A stretch of 64,000 nucleotides of DNA from Rhizoctonia solani. Lineage: Eukaryota > Basidiomycota > Agaricomycetes > Cantharellales > Ceratobasidiaceae. The translations under genes and the position numbers were made by a program. The notes beneath the pieces are model-generated. The model saw only the letters and a program-made list of their open reading frames with translations, did no database searches and was not told where the DNA came from. Below, piece by piece: positions 20,401-33,733 of this stretch. Position 1 is the stretch's first letter; each line of letters opens with the position of its first letter. The DNA is taken from the NCBI RefSeq assembly GCF_016906535.1, contig NC_057383.1, positions 1,240,001 to 1,304,000 of the forward strand, read 5' to 3'.

Positions 20401-22594
20401 AGAAGACGACACTGGGAAAGTCAGTCGGTTGGTGGACGTGCTTGGGGCCCTCTCCGAACGAGGCAGGTTGGGCTACAAAGAGGAAGAGATGGTGGGTACG
20501 CTTGGCTCTGGATAAGGGCCTTGTTGACACCTGGACTAGATGATGAATGAATCACTCCAACTCTTGGTTCTCTATGTCGCCTGGAAAGCACGACTCTTGC
20601 AAACAAGCCCCATGGCTGAAGACGACAGGACCAAGGCTTACGAAGAGTTGAAGGAAATCCGAGACGCCCTGACCGAGCGACTTGTTCAGTTCTCAGTTGG
20701 CACACAAACAAACACCATTGAAGGAGTCAAGCGAAGTGTAAGTGTCTCTGAGTAGGTCGCTTGCGTTGGCTAACCCTTCCATAGGCATTCCAATGTCTCC
20801 TTAATCTGGCCATATTATTCCAACCCCACCGTTCAATCGAAGAAGACACAGCCTCGAAACAGCCCATTCCAATGACCCTGCCTGATGAATTACAACTCCG
20901 CTGCAAGGACTATATCCAAACCGAAATTGAACAATACATTGATTTGCTCGACGAAGAGCGCGAGGATTCCGATGAGCAGGCCAGTAACGACGGGGATAGC
21001 TCGAGTCTCAGTGAAGATGAAGACACAAAGGCCAGGAAACCTAAAAAGTCCAAGAATGGCAAAAGGCCGGAGCGCGGCGGATCGCCCAGTAAGTTTCCGA
21101 AGGCATTGAGTTTCGATCGATGTACTTAGATTATTTAGGCTCCAAGACGTTGCCTCAAGCCCGCCTCGAACGAGAATATACATTCCATTTGGTCATCAGC
21201 GCATTTTTGCGTGCGATCCGAACGGGGGCCATCAATATCGAACATTCTGCTGTATTACTCGGTCACTATGGGCGTGTTTCTTCTGTGTATGACCAATGCA
21301 CCAAGGTTATCATCGAAGTATTGCGAGAGGAGGGCATGTACGGTGGGAACGCGGAAGTGGTCGGTCGTGTGCTCATAAATGCACTAGAAGAGGCAAGTCC
21401 AGCATACTAATTCGTATCCGGTTACTTACTTCTTTTGCAGTCCTTCGGCCTCTATATTGACAACGTATCTAAATCCGACGCCAACACAATTGCACTAGCC
21501 AAAGCACTCTCAGGAGCACTCGTCATCCGCGGTGCCCAACTCTCGGTCTTGAGACGGCTGGACACAGCACAGGTTGCAAATGTGCACATAACATGCATAT
21601 CATGGATCGTCAAGAAGATCTCAGGGTATCAGACCATGGGTAACAAAAATGCTCGCAACCGTTCCGTAGCGTTTTTCAAATCCCTAGTCTGGTTATTGAG
21701 CACCGTCGAGAGCTCTGATGCAATTCGAATGTAGGTTTGGCTAATGACCATTCAGTCTCGTCGCTGACCATCATTGTATAGCAAAAATCATTTGGACATG
21801 ACGCTCACTGATGCAAATGTTGAGACCCCGGCGTCATCCAAAATTTGGGAACCGCTGAGGGCATACGATAAGAGACTCATTACTGCAATGGCTAAGGATA
21901 AAGGTATGTCCATATGTCCGCCGCCCCTCCCCCCCCCCCCGCACATTTCCTGATCAACTTCTGAACCAATTTCCCAGCCCTGGCCGCACGCATCAAGACG
22001 CGAAAATCTACAGCGGCAGTAGCGACCGATGACGAACATGAAGCCGACGAAGGCGAGGGTCACCAAACCGATGTGGAGCCCGACCAAGGACAACCCTCGG
22101 ACGAAGAAGATCATCAGCCGGCGGCGAGGGAAGAACCCGAGTCTAAACGAACCCGTACGAGACCGAGACCACGAGCGAAACCCAAGTCAACGACACCTAC
22201 TGAGGAAGCACCGGATGATATCGATATACCCGACGCGCTCCAAGTCGATTCCGAGCCAGAAGCACAGGCAGAGGGGGAGGAAGAGACAGAAGCCGAGGGC
22301 GAGCCCATACCGTCATCTCCGGCTCCGGCTCCTGCTCCTCCCGAAAAGCCTAAACTCAAGGGGCGTATGATGAAGGGTAAACAAACTAGTGCCACATCTA
22401 GAACTACACGGGCGAATAGTCGCAAGCGGGTGCGCGAACCCCAGGAGGAGGAAGAGGAAGATGAAGAGGAGCAAGTAGCCGAAGATCAGGTCGAGGCTGC
22501 CGTTGAAGTGGAGCACGAGCCTTCGTCGAAACCGCCGTCGCAAGCGACGAGCGACGTTGGGTTTACCAGACGGAGGAAACGGGCCAAAGCCTAG
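17494..22594 (+). CDS. SCC3: Cohesin subunit Scc3/STAG (stromal antigen, Psc3-like)
   Basis: STAG/Scc3 binds the Scc1/Rad21 kleisin and DNA in the cohesin ring that holds sister chromatids together. About a dozen GT-AG introns can be removed (17576-17624, 18021-18074, 18284-18336, 18983-19029 and so on), plus one GC-AG intron at 21393-21440. The product has a basic/acidic N terminus with an RGRPKG AT-hook-like motif, and the family hallmark ALLNPSSALQS at the start of the STAG domain. The stromalin conservative domain follows (RYRDADAGIRADCVRELGKW, then TYLRYIGW), then VRLEAIKALSALY, long HEAT-like helices and an acidic/basic low-complexity tail ending RRRKRAKA. No break is seen in the frame. 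Start chosen because MSSDGETT precedes a typical STAG N terminus. The next gene is convergent. Confidence 0.92.
21393..21440 (+). other. GC-AG intron in the cohesin gene
   Basis: The frame requires joining ...INALEE to SFGLYIDNV. The donor is GAG|GCAAGT, otherwise a perfect consensus, and the acceptor is TTTTGCAG. Any GT donor nearby would break the frame or delete conserved residues. The intron is 48 bp. Confidence 0.8.
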
Positions 22595-23126
22595 GCGGTC
22601 GCCGTTGATCAACTATTATGGTCTAGTACGTGGGAGAGATGGGAATTTGGCCCCTAGAAGAAGAATAGGGTAGGCTAGGGCCCATGTGGATCTTTGGCTG
22701 AATTCTTTCTTTAACTCGTTGGACCAAAATCCTGTTCTTTTCCCTACTTCTTCATCCGTTGCACGCTTCTGAATCTTTTTCTTTCATCTTCAGTGTGTAT
22801 TCCCTGTTGAGTTTGTATGTATAGCTAAATAATTGCGGGGCGAGAACACGAATGCAGTGGGTATTAGGGAGAAGACGAAGAAAAAAAAAGTGTGCAGGTA
22901 CAGCACGTATGAACAAAGTGAATAAGTGAGTGTGAATAGCTATATGCAGCAGCACCGGGCAGCCGGAAACGACGAGGCATATACAGAGAGATGAAAACAA
23001 AGACAGCTATTCGGCATGACAGATGAGGTACAGATGGAGACCAAAAGAGTGACTGGAGTGTTACTGGAACGCGCAGATAAATTGAGAGAAAAAAGCGAAT
23101 AATAAAACAATAACAAAACGAAAAAA
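22595..23126. other. Shared 3' region between convergent genes
   Basis: Holds the 3' ends of the cohesin gene (+) and the coiled-coil gene (-). AT-rich stretches could serve as poly(A) signals on both strands. No separate gene seen. Confidence 0.5.
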
Positions 23127-26100
23127 TTATAAATCCTGGGGCAGAGTCAGAGCTGCAAGAATGGCAGCCGGCTAAAAGAACAAATCCAGTGTCAATGTGT
23201 GCTTATATATAAATAAAACGAGCCAACTCACGTCCTCTGGGACTCCGCCGAAAGCAGGAACTTCAACTGCAATGACCCTCTCGAGTGTGGAACTGTGCCT
23301 CCTCAACGCTTGGTCCGAAGACGAGCGGAAGAGTTTACCCCTCGAGCTCGGGCGATGGAACGAGCTCGGCGGACCCGACATCCGTGCAGCAAAAACACCA
23401 CCAGCACCACCACCGGGCGGAGAGCTGGGCACAGCGGGCGGGGACTCGCACTCGGAATAGCTCCGGGGACGAATCTTGAATCCGTACTCCTTGTAGCTCA
23501 AGCCGAGCATCGTGAGCAGCTCGTTTTGGGCGACATAGAGGTCGTGCGAGGTCGCGCTCGGAGTGGTCACGCCGACGACTTCGCTCCCCGGTCCAGGGGA
23601 GAGCGAGAGCGCGTACGCGCCCGCGGGGAGAACGCCGATAGATTCGGGCCGGCTGGGCTCGAACGAGCTGAGGTGCTTGGTCAGGTTCACGGGCGGGACC
23701 GGGGGCACGAGGTCGCCGCTGCTCGAGTCGGGGTGCGAGAAATCGATAAATGGCGAGGTGGACGTCGGTGGGCGCGGGAACAAGATCGAGTGGTAGCGCA
23801 TTGAGCTCGTCGAGCTCCGGGCCGAGCGACGCATGCTCGTCTGAATGTGAGTTTCGATTGGCGGATCGAGGACCGGCGGGCGGCCGAGACGCGCGACTCG
23901 TCCGAGCTCGGAGGTTTGGACGACACGGAATCATCCGACGTAGGCGGCGCGAGGTGTTTGGATTCGACGAGCTCGCGCTCGAGGGACTCGGCCATGAGCC
24001 AGCTTCGTCGCGTTCTGCCTCGAGCGATGTACGCTGCGCCACAATACATATTAGTACGCGAGGGACAATAAAATTCTTGATGATAAACTTACTTCGGCCT
24101 GGAGCTCCACGACTTCGCTCCTCGCGCGAATATAGCTCTGGTTGATCTTGCGCAGCGCGACCGCGAGTGCACTCGTACTGTGTACATCCCGTAGCCGGGC
24201 AATCTGGCTGAGTTGGTCTCCGACGAGGTAAAGGTCTTCAGCGAGCTGGTCACACACGACTCCGACATCTTCCAGTTCGTCGAGCAGGCGCTTGGACGTG
24301 GGCGGATCGTGTCCGTCAATGTAGAGCGCGAGCGAACGCATGAGGAGACGACGCGGCGGACTTGAGCTTTATACTTGGTCTGCAAGACGTCGCGCAATTG
24401 TTCCAGCCGTTCCACTTCGACGGGGAGTTCTTGGTCCAGTACGTCCAGAGGCAAGAGCCGCACGCAAGACGTCTCGGCCGACTGCTTGATGGCGCGACTG
24501 ACAATATTGTGCAGCTGGCTGGAGGAAAACGTCCACTTGGCAGCGTCCATCGTTAGTCCTCGCCACCGAACGGGGACAGGCTCGAACGTCGGGGACGGAG
24601 GGGGCTGCTTTGGCGCAGTGACCGGTTTTAGACCACGGGGTTTGGCACCGACGCTCGCACTAGCACTAATACCTGCACTCGCACTAGCACTAACACCGGC
24701 AGTCGACGGACCAGGGGTAGGGATGACCGGAACCGTGACAGCCGGGACAGGCTCAGAGCGCGAAGGGACAACAGGCACGCTCTTGGGTCCGATCGGCAAG
24801 TGGGCCTTGCGCGTGCTCGGGGCCGGGGACTTGAGGGGCATCAACAAGCTCCCGTCGAGGACGTACCCCGGCAACTCGGGCACACCCTCGCCGGCGGTGG
24901 TGGCGATGACGAGGATGACTCTTCATGCGAAAACGAGCGCGGTGTAGTCGGGAACAAGGTCTCGCGGCGTTGTTTGATCGTCAATAGAGCGCCGGCGGGA
25001 GTAGGAGAGGTCGGAGTGGGCTGCTGTGTGCCCGCAGTGCGATGGGAGCTATTCGATGAATCCGTACGATGGATTGTGGGTATACCTGCGTCGGACCCTT
25101 TTCGGCGTGTGGAAGAGGCCAGACTCCCAGGGTTGGATGCTTTGCGCTCGAGAGTATGGATAGCAGGGGAAGACCGTTTCCGTCGTAGGCCGAGTCCAGT
25201 CGATCCGGTGCTGGAACTCGAGCTGCTATGCGCCAGACGAACTGGCTCTGGTGGATCGTCCCGCAGACAGAGGGAAGGTGGGCGTGCAGGTCGGGCTGGG
25301 ATCTCTACCACTACCTCGCTGCTGCTCGCCGCGCTATTACTCGCACTCTTTGCAATCTCCGCACCGCCCCTCGTGACCTCGCTCGCACTCCGTCCACGCC
25401 CTCCCAAAAAGCTGAAGTTTTCAAACCCGAGCGGCTGGCGCGTAAATTTAGACAAGATGGGCGGAAAAGCAGTCGTGGCCACCATGTTCGTATTGGTTGT
25501 CGTCGCGTTGGGAGCACTGCCCAATCGAGTCGTTCGAGGCGGGGGCGAATCAAGTGAAGATGAAGAGCCCGACCCAGTCGATGGCGTAGGCTGGGTCGTG
25601 CCAGACGACAGAGCAGTATGCGATCCAAACAAAGATGGCGGCTGAGTTGCGCCAGACGAAGACGGCGTCGGCTGAGAAGATGTCGACGACGCGGGTTGGG
25701 GAGAAAACGAGTATGAGCCAAATCCAGACGCGCTTGAAAAACCAAGGCTAGCCGACCAGGTCCCTGTCGAACCCGCTCCAGACGACGCCACCGAGTAATT
25801 ACCTGCCATATTCGGCCCTTGCAAATTCTTTGTCCGTCCCGGAATAGTCGCACCTGGAGCGGTGCCCGCAAGGCCCGGACCGAGGAACTGGGAAGAGGCA
25901 GCGGGTGTACATCGGGCGGTGTGACAGGCCTAGACGCATATGTCATGGCCGTTGCCCCAGACGGAGACCGTGCTCGTCTAATCGCCATCGCCGAGTTCGA
26001 GTTCGAGTTCGCGTTCGAGGCAGAAACCGACACGCTCCGCTGCCTGCCCGCCCCCGCATGAACGTACAATTCCCGACCCGTGACCCGATCTCCGACCGTC

Positions 26101-27729
26101 TTGGACCGTTGGCGAGGCGGCGACGTCGGCTCTTCATCCTCGTCGATGAAAAACGAGCCGGTGGGCGGGAACGAAGACGAAGGTGAATGCGAACGCGAAT
26201 ACGTGGACGTCGGTCTCCCACTACCACCAGCACCTGGGCTTAACGCGTTCGTCGGATCTAGAAACGAAGGAGATGGAACCTCGCTTATTCGATCCATCGC
26301 ATACAAAGTCGCGGGTCTTCCCGACCCAATCGACATGTCCGTGTTCGGTCGGCGAACGGGGGGAGGGGGATATAATGACCCCCCAAGACCCTCCTCTGTC
26401 GACGTACTTCGTCTCAGACCCGCTCGTGGAGCAGACGACACCGACGACGACGGCGACACCACCACATCGTCCCTTTCCTCCCTCTCCTCCCCCTCCAAGG
26501 CTCAACGGGCAAAGTTGCACTATCCATCCGAACGCTCCCAAATGCGCTCAACCGACCAGTCACTTCCCCCTTCAAGCTAAACCCGAGCCCCAGCACGGAC
26601 GCGCTCGCCCGTTCCGCCCGGAGCACAGTCATGAGCTCCGGTGCGCCCTCGGAGGGAGCAGGAGAAGCCAAGATCGAGCCGGAATGCGCAGACGATGGGC
26701 AGTTGGATACGGGGCGTGCCGAGGGGGTGGCGATGGGCTCCGTTGGATCGTGACGCTTGGCGCATTGTGCTCGTGGAATTTTGATCGGTGTAGGGACCCG
26801 GCGGTGTGCGTCTACCAAGGACAACTATAGGGAGCCGTTAGGTTTATTCACCGAAACAAGAGGGCGTCCCGTGTGAGCCATACAAGACAAATTCGCCGGC
26901 GTAGAATGGGTCCAAAATAGTACGTATGCACGACGGGTTGAACAAGTAGCCGAGGGTACGAGAAGAGCCATCAAAAAGAGGTGCCGAGTCCACATGTAGA
27001 AGATCGCCAGAGGGCCGTCAGGAAGTATGCACCAGGAGGCGGAAGATCGACAGGGACCGCGTGGACACATGGCGAGGAACAAAAGTGTCAACGTTCAGCC
27101 GGCGGGAAATGCGGCCAATCCAACGAGGGTAAACAAGGGTCGGGGGAAGACCAGAGCCCGTCAGTCGTGGGGAGGATGGAACATTTCAAACAAACAAAAC
27201 GCACCTTGAGTCCTGAAACGGGGCCTGGCTCGGCAGTTGCGTTTGCATTTGCGTTTACGTTGGAGCTCAAGTTGGAGCTCGGGCCAGAAGACTCGCCAAG
27301 GGTGCGACTGGGAACATGCAATGCGGGAGCCTGGATCCGTGGAGACGATGTGCTCGCTGCAGACGGCCGTCGAGACTGCGAAATGAAAACATGAGCTTGG
27401 GGAACAATGCGATAAAAGGTAAAACGTACGTGTGTCGGGCCGTATGGGTCCTCGTTCAAGTCGAGTACAACGTTGTCTTTGGATGCACTCGCGGTGGTGG
27501 GCGAACGAGGGTGCGTCGGCCCATGCCGAAGGGGGAGGAGCTCTTCGTCCGACCGAGCCACTGTAGACGGGCTCGTTGACATCGCTGCTGGTGCTGCGCG
27601 CTCGAGAGGGACCCAGGGGGCAGGAGACCTCGCGATCGAGGGCGAATAAAAGGAGCCGGGCGAAGGGGGCGTCCTCGGCCTGCTCTTTCGGCCCTTTTTC
27701 GTACGGAGCATCGACGAAAACGGCGGCAT
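23127..27729 (-). CDS. Large Ser/Pro-rich protein with a C-terminal coiled coil, function unknown
   Basis: Starts with MPPFSSMLRTKKGRK at 27729 and ends ...AALTLPQDL with its stop at 23127-23129. Supported introns include 27375-27430, a long one from about 27207 to 26829, 24032-24090 and 23171-23231. Most of the protein is Ser/Pro/Thr-rich and probably disordered (26500-24900). The structured part, 24640-24090, has helices with heptad-like spacing (VEVERLEQLRDVLQTKYKAQ; later ELEDVGVVCDQLAEDLYLVG). I do not recognise the family. The frame changes without an obvious splice site near 26500, near 24010 and near 23830, so there are either introns I cannot place or real frameshifts. GC-rich antisense ORFs here are shadows. 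Confidence 0.55.
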
Positions 27730-30700
27730 CGTGCGTTTTGGGGGAAGGAAATATCGGTCCAACCGTCCAGGCTTTGCAGTCATATACCGTCGATGGTACC
27801 CAGTCACGGCAACAGAACCCTTCGTGCTTAGATCTAGTGTAACAGGACAGCTTGTTTTTGTGCCTCATCTGTCGGGACCCGGATTTCATGCCGATCATCA
27901 CGTGCGACGATTCCTCCCTTCTCAAATTCTGGCGATCTTTTTTGCTTACCGCACGCGAAAACGTTATTTCCTTCTTGGACTAGGTTTCATCTCTCGCCCT
28001 AACACACGGGTGCTTCCCCATCCCCCCTCTCCTTCTTCTTGACACTTGCTCGATTTGGCGTCTACCACGATCGATGAGTCGCCACAGGACAATCATCCAC
28101 ACACTGTCGATCCGCATTCAATACAGCCTTTAAACCACCCTGCCTGTTCGTCAATAATTAATCCCATGGATTTCTCTCTTTCTCTCCTGTCCGCTCATCT
28201 CACTCGCGATCCGGAATTTTGTTGTCCTGCCAACCAACTCCGGAATAGTGCACCAACATCTCCCGCCTGTTCCCGATCAGTATGACGAGGTGCGGTCGAG
28301 TCTTATTTAGGCTACGACAAATACTTATCCCCGACGAGCGCCTATGAGAGTGGCGCATATACTACTATGAAAATGCTTTTTTCGTGACATATTCTAGCTA
28401 ATTTGCTCGTGTCCCAACCAGTTGGGTTCAGTCATCTTGCATTTCCATACAATTATCATCGCTGTGGCACACATGGCGCGCGCTCGCTGGGTATCCTGGG
28501 ACTATAGCTACTCGTTAATTAGCGCTCCAGACCGCTCCCTGCTCCTCTGTTCCTCATTTAGTCGCTCATCTTCGGCAGCGAGCGTTGACAACGGTATATT
28601 GATCTAGTCCGGATCCAGGCGGGTGTTGTTTGCTGCTATATTGCGCGACTCTGGAGCTGCCCCATTGTGATATACAGGACACAGCGTCAATATAACCCCG
28701 TCTACCCGGTCGGATTCGTCTTTTTCGTGGAACAAAAGCAGTCGAGATGGTCGCCAATGTATCCTCATAACGGTTGCTGTAAGGGCCTATCCCTCTCCCC
28801 TCGAGACACAAAATTCCCACTAAAAACCCACGCATGAACAAACGCCTGCGCGCACTTGCAGGGTCAGTCACCCTTGAAACAAACCCATTCATCCCTCTTC
28901 AAGACGAATAAATGATTTCACAAATCAACAATGTTCCAGGATTTCGCTCTACAGCATCCAGCCTCGTAACCTAAACAGGTCCCTATCTTTGATCTGTACG
29001 CTTTCGTCGATGGCGCGGTAGCTCCCGTTCCGCACATGGAAAGACCCGGGGGGAGGGAGTCCTCTCGATAAGTCTCGACATTTCTCCGATCAAAGACTGT
29101 TGGCAAGCGGGGGCGTACAATCTCGAGCTCCATCACATTGGACAGGTCGGCATCGTACGGTAGACTTGCCCCGTCCATGGATACAGTGGAGCTCTAATTT
29201 CTTTTTGTAATTTAGTTGGGTTGAATGTATGCAAAATAAAGAACTCTAAAAAACAAAACTTGACAATTTGTCCCTGTTTTGTTATAGATCAACGGATATG
29301 TGGGCGGGGTAGGCTGTCATCATTTTGAACCTGACCGATCGCTCACCACCTTCCCAGCAACTCATTCGTCCAAATTGCTTGGGTTCAAAGACTCAAAGAA
29401 TTCTGTCTGTTCATCGTTCGAGGCCATGCCGGGGATATCATCAGAATCAACTCCAAGTACCATAACGACAAGAATCATTTTTTCATTCTCGATAGATCAT
29501 TGACCACCTGGTTGAGTTTTTCCAAGCATTTGTCTTCAAAGGTGGGTTGTGGGTCTTGGGACGTACCTCATCTCATAAAATGCACATGATCCCGACGGAC
29601 CGTTTTCGATGCTGTGAATACACGGGAAGCTCTCATTTCTCCGATCAGCGACTCTCATTCATCGAGGGAAACAGCAAACACTGATATGCGGGGGTTTATT
29701 GTTATTGTTCTCGTCGAGAGACCACTCATAAAGTACGTTGAAATCACGTGTCTGGCCAAGGGGCTCTATCGCTTGTTTTCATTAGAGGATCAGCATACGT
29801 CAATACATTTTCATCATTACGAACCTAACTGGCGTGCTGATAAATCACCCCTCTTCAACCACATGCGGGCAAGAACAAAGAACCGCTACCCGACTCGAGA
29901 TGATCTATGAGAGTATTCCACCTCTCGTAAATTACAGTTAGACTCGACGCTGGACTCGGTCGAAAATAGTAATACACATCAGGTCATAAGACCTTGTCAT
30001 CAGAATGAACTCGAAGCATCCTATAGATGCATAACAACAAAATACACCCCATGCCTGCGGGATTCCATCCCTCGGGAGAGGTTATCCTGGGGCCCGGGCC
30101 ACAAAGAAGTACTGCCTATTTCTCGCCTTGCTTCTCAATGATTCCCAGCTGCTTGGGACAAACAAAGCGCTATGTGCTCCGGTTTGCTCTTGGGTTATTA
30201 TTCCAGAAATCGTGTCGAAAACGGTAATATTCGGATGAAGCCTGGACCACGGGGTACCGTCTAAAAGAGGAAAAGGCTGAAAAAGCGAGCTCCTTGGATG
30301 GATGAGATGCCAATGGGACAATTGTGTTGATGATCATTCCCTGCGGCGCACACTGCAAGACAACGGGCGAACTGGAGAGTGGGGAGAACAGTCGAGATAT
30401 GGCGTCGATCTGATCGCTTAACGGGGATCCCCATACAACCCGTATGGAGATCCCACACGTGCCGACCGCCGGAACAGACCATGTCCGATCCACTAAGAAC
30501 TGAGAATAGTTTCAATGCATCATACGCTGCGTTTAGATCAAAGTCCGAATATTCGCCCTGTTTTTTATATATTGCATTGAGTTAGATGGGTTCGAGATGC
30601 TAGGCCTAATTTGCGACAGGCTCTAAGTGTGCTTGAGCGAGACGATTGTTGTGGAAGCTCAGTACAGCATTAGGGTCTATTCCAGTCAATGTAATTAGCA

Positions 30701-32678
30701 TTGAGAGGCGCATCAATGCACGCAATGAATTGCAACTTGCCGACTTTGGTTTCAACCTCGCATATAGTTACTCCAGGATTTCGCTGCGGCTAAACCCATC
30801 TTGGACAGAAGGAGCGGGGTATTACACACAAACGGCGCGAGAAATTAAAACCCGCATAATATGTACAATCCCAGTGCGCAACAAGAACCAGAGCGACCGA
30901 TCTAGTACTAAAACAGATTGATATCAACAACTTAAACTTTGTAAACAACGCAAGGTGTACACACTGCCTTTTGCTATTTTGTGGCGTTACCCCCAACGAA
31001 CAAGCTGCACACTGTGAACATTTTTTGTCAAGTAGTGGCGTACTTGTGCAGCCCCAACCGTGGTCATGTTCGGTGCCTAAACTTGGAAATATCAATAAGG
31101 GGCAGTATGTTCCCCGTGTAATTTAATCATACCTATTGAGGTAGCTCCCTCTTCCGGCGGCACGAATTGGATAAATTGCCATTGTTCGTGCACAAAGTCA
31201 ATCGGTCCAGCCCGTGGCGCCTGGAGCCGGCATTGTCCGTCGATCTTAGCTAGATGGACGGAATAGACAATAAACGTACAAGTTGCTGTGGAAACCCTAT
31301 ACTCCCTCGGGGTGTCTTATTCTGTGTACCCTAAGGCTGTATCCTTAAAACGCCAAAAAAAATTAATTTGGAATAGAGTGGGCTTGAGTAGTCTGATCTT
31401 TTTATTGAGGCGCCGGCGAGTGGAGCGGAACGCTCGCGTCAGATAGATACGTGACAGGATACGCGTGCATCAGCTAGTTCGGAAAGTCCCGAGCTAGGTC
31501 GCGCAAGTAGCCAAAAACATCCTTGTGGCCGATACCCGCTAAGGAGACGTGGGCTGAGACATTTCAAGGATCTGACGTATTTGGTGACCCAAGATCCGAG
31601 TGTCGCAAAACATCTAAGTGACATGTTATTATCCTTCGGAATGAACCCCAATCATGGGTTTATGATATCACGAAATAGGAATTGGAGCATAGTGGAAGAA
31701 TGCGGGTGTTCGCTGTCCACGTGATTCCAATGGAGACTGCTCTCTGGAAAAAAGTGACATAATTATCCCTAATTGGTGAGCACCGCGGACTAATGGTGAG
31801 CCAAACGATTTTGGTGATAAGAGGTGAATCCTCTACATTTGATATGGGTTACTTACGTATACGCACCAGTGGGCGTTTTGAAGCATATGCATATGCTCAC
31901 TAATAGCGTGGAATACCTTCTAGAGTAGAAATGTGGTATCCGATTGGAAGTATACAGTCGCTTGTGCAAAGGGCCAAGTCCAGGAGTGCACCCATATTTA
32001 GACCATTTGATTAGCTATAGGAATTTGGGAATTCTATAGAGTTGGTATCGAAAGATCGTAGCATCATTATACAAGGTCTAGCTATTACCTATAGCCGCTC
32101 CACAACGAGGGTACTTCTATTCAAGGTCGAGTTTCTTCCCCTGGTTCCATAATTGACAATACCCGACCAATAGGACTGTCAACAGGAATGCGGTACTTCC
32201 AACAGAATACAATCTGTACCAGTTCTATTTGGCATTTCAATGTACTTTGTTAATCCCTTTCCGTGTAGTAGGTAGGTATAAACGCTCAGTCGACCGTAGA
32301 ACAATCAGTAGTAAATTGTTTTTACTCACAGAGTTCGGGTAGGCTATTTGGAGTACATGCATTCACGGGTACCCGAGAACAGTTCTTGATATGTCGGAAG
32401 AAGCGCGTTCATTTCGCTATACTCTGTAGCTTACCTACGAGAAGATAGTTACAGCAGTATTTCATGCAATCTCACCAATTTAAATAATATTCGAGGTGAA
32501 ATATTTGTCATCGCTTGGATACTTGTTGTGAGACAGCACTTCTCGGGGCGCTTATTCTCAGGCACTTACCAGTCACGACACACGTCATTGACCACGGTAT
32601 GTACACCCATCTGAAAACAAATACATCAAGTTGTTCAGTGTTCTTCTGTTTATCTAGCAGTTTTCATAACAGGCAGAA
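27730..32678. other. Gene-poor 5-kb stretch
   Basis: No complete gene found on either strand. Several short open frames (for example minus 29300-29460, minus 30082-30515) have patches that look protein-like, including a WD-repeat-like DLHTG at about 30420-30445, but no continuous reading. The stretch may hold decayed coding sequence. Confidence 0.4.
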
Positions 32679-33218
32679 ATGGCTTCAAACGACCCTAGGG
32701 CACCAGAGCTGGAGGAGCCATTCAGGGTTCCCAAGACATACACCGAGTCACTAGGTATAAGCACAAGCCCGCTGGCCATTCATTCGTGAATTAGCGCAAT
32801 CAAGACAACTCACTATACCAAATTAGATGCAGTGACCTCATTTTCTATGCTGATGGCTGGTGGAACACTTCTTACCCGAAACCCGTGAGTACTTTGGCAC
32901 GGGGCCAGTGTATTGGATGTTGATTCTCTCCGTTATGTCTTTCTTCTGTGTTCATGATTAGGTATGGTGCATGGACGGCCATGTTCGTTGCTATTAGTGG
33001 CTTTTGAATCAGCAACCACTGCGAACAAAGGACGGAGGACAGTCGTGGTCTTCAATCATGTAAGTCTCATCAATTTTGCGTGGCAACTTGTCTTACCGTT
33101 TTGATCCCCGCCTATCCTTTGGATAACCACACACAGCTTCGCACTTGGTGCTCTGTTTACCATTTATATGCCTCGGCTGATTATTCAGCCCGCGGTACAA
33201 GCAGCAAACCCCGCTTAG
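32679..33218 (+). CDS. PAT-complex subunit Asterix (WDR83OS-like), one apparent frameshift
   Basis: Asterix is a small ER membrane protein that partners CCDC47 in the PAT complex, which chaperones multipass membrane proteins at the translocon. Exons 32679-32754, 32827-32884, 32962-33060 and 33140-33218 give MASNDPRAPELEEP, RVPKTYTESLGDAVTSFSML, AGGTLLTRNPYGAW, FALGALFTIYMPRLIIQP and the end AANPA; order, length (about 100 residues) and two hydrophobic segments fit the family. In exon 3 the frame hits TGA at 33005-33007 (GGC TTT TGA), where one extra T in the run would restore the expected reading. So it is either a pseudogene or a homopolymer error in the assembly. Confidence 0.82.
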
Positions 33219-33733
33219 CCAATTTCTAGTGAAGGGTATTCTAGACTGACCATCCCATCGAACTGATTTCATCGCCCATCTAGCTCTACCTGGCATGTCT
33301 TTGAAAAGGGATTCTTAGGTTAACAAGGCACTGTTTGTATCTATGCTTCATAAATCGCGATAGCCACTGGGTTATATTGGAGTGGACGGAGTTCGCTATG
33401 GCTTTTGCTAAGCCATTTCACGCCATTTCAAGCGGCTTGTACGTCAGGTTAACCCAACATATTGTGCTGCAAGTGTCCAGTCTCCCGAACGAACGGTGAT
33501 CGTACGCCTCGATTGGTCTCGCCAAGATCATAATTTATGAATTGATGATTGATCAGTTATGAAAACACACCATGCATTCACGAGTTGGAGCATATTCAGA
33601 ATATTGGATGGTACTGGTAAGCATTTTTTGATATCGTATGCATCGTCTTCACACCGGCTTGCATATGCTATGATACATCTACTTTAACGCTTTGTTCAGG
33701 TAATTCATATCATTGCCATCTATAAGTTATTTT
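33219..33733. other. Convergent intergenic region
   Basis: Separates the 3' ends of the Asterix gene (+) and threonine synthase (-). Nothing else recognised. Confidence 0.5.

Noticed and set aside
24375..25645. Long + strand ORFs (up to 281 residues) opposite the coiled-coil gene
   Set aside because: GC-rich antisense shadows; the minus strand has the coherent spliced reading.
30080..30515. Remnant of a WD40-repeat protein on the minus strand
   Set aside because: Only a short HVWDLHTG-like patch; no second repeat and several frame changes. Too weak to list as a pseudogene.
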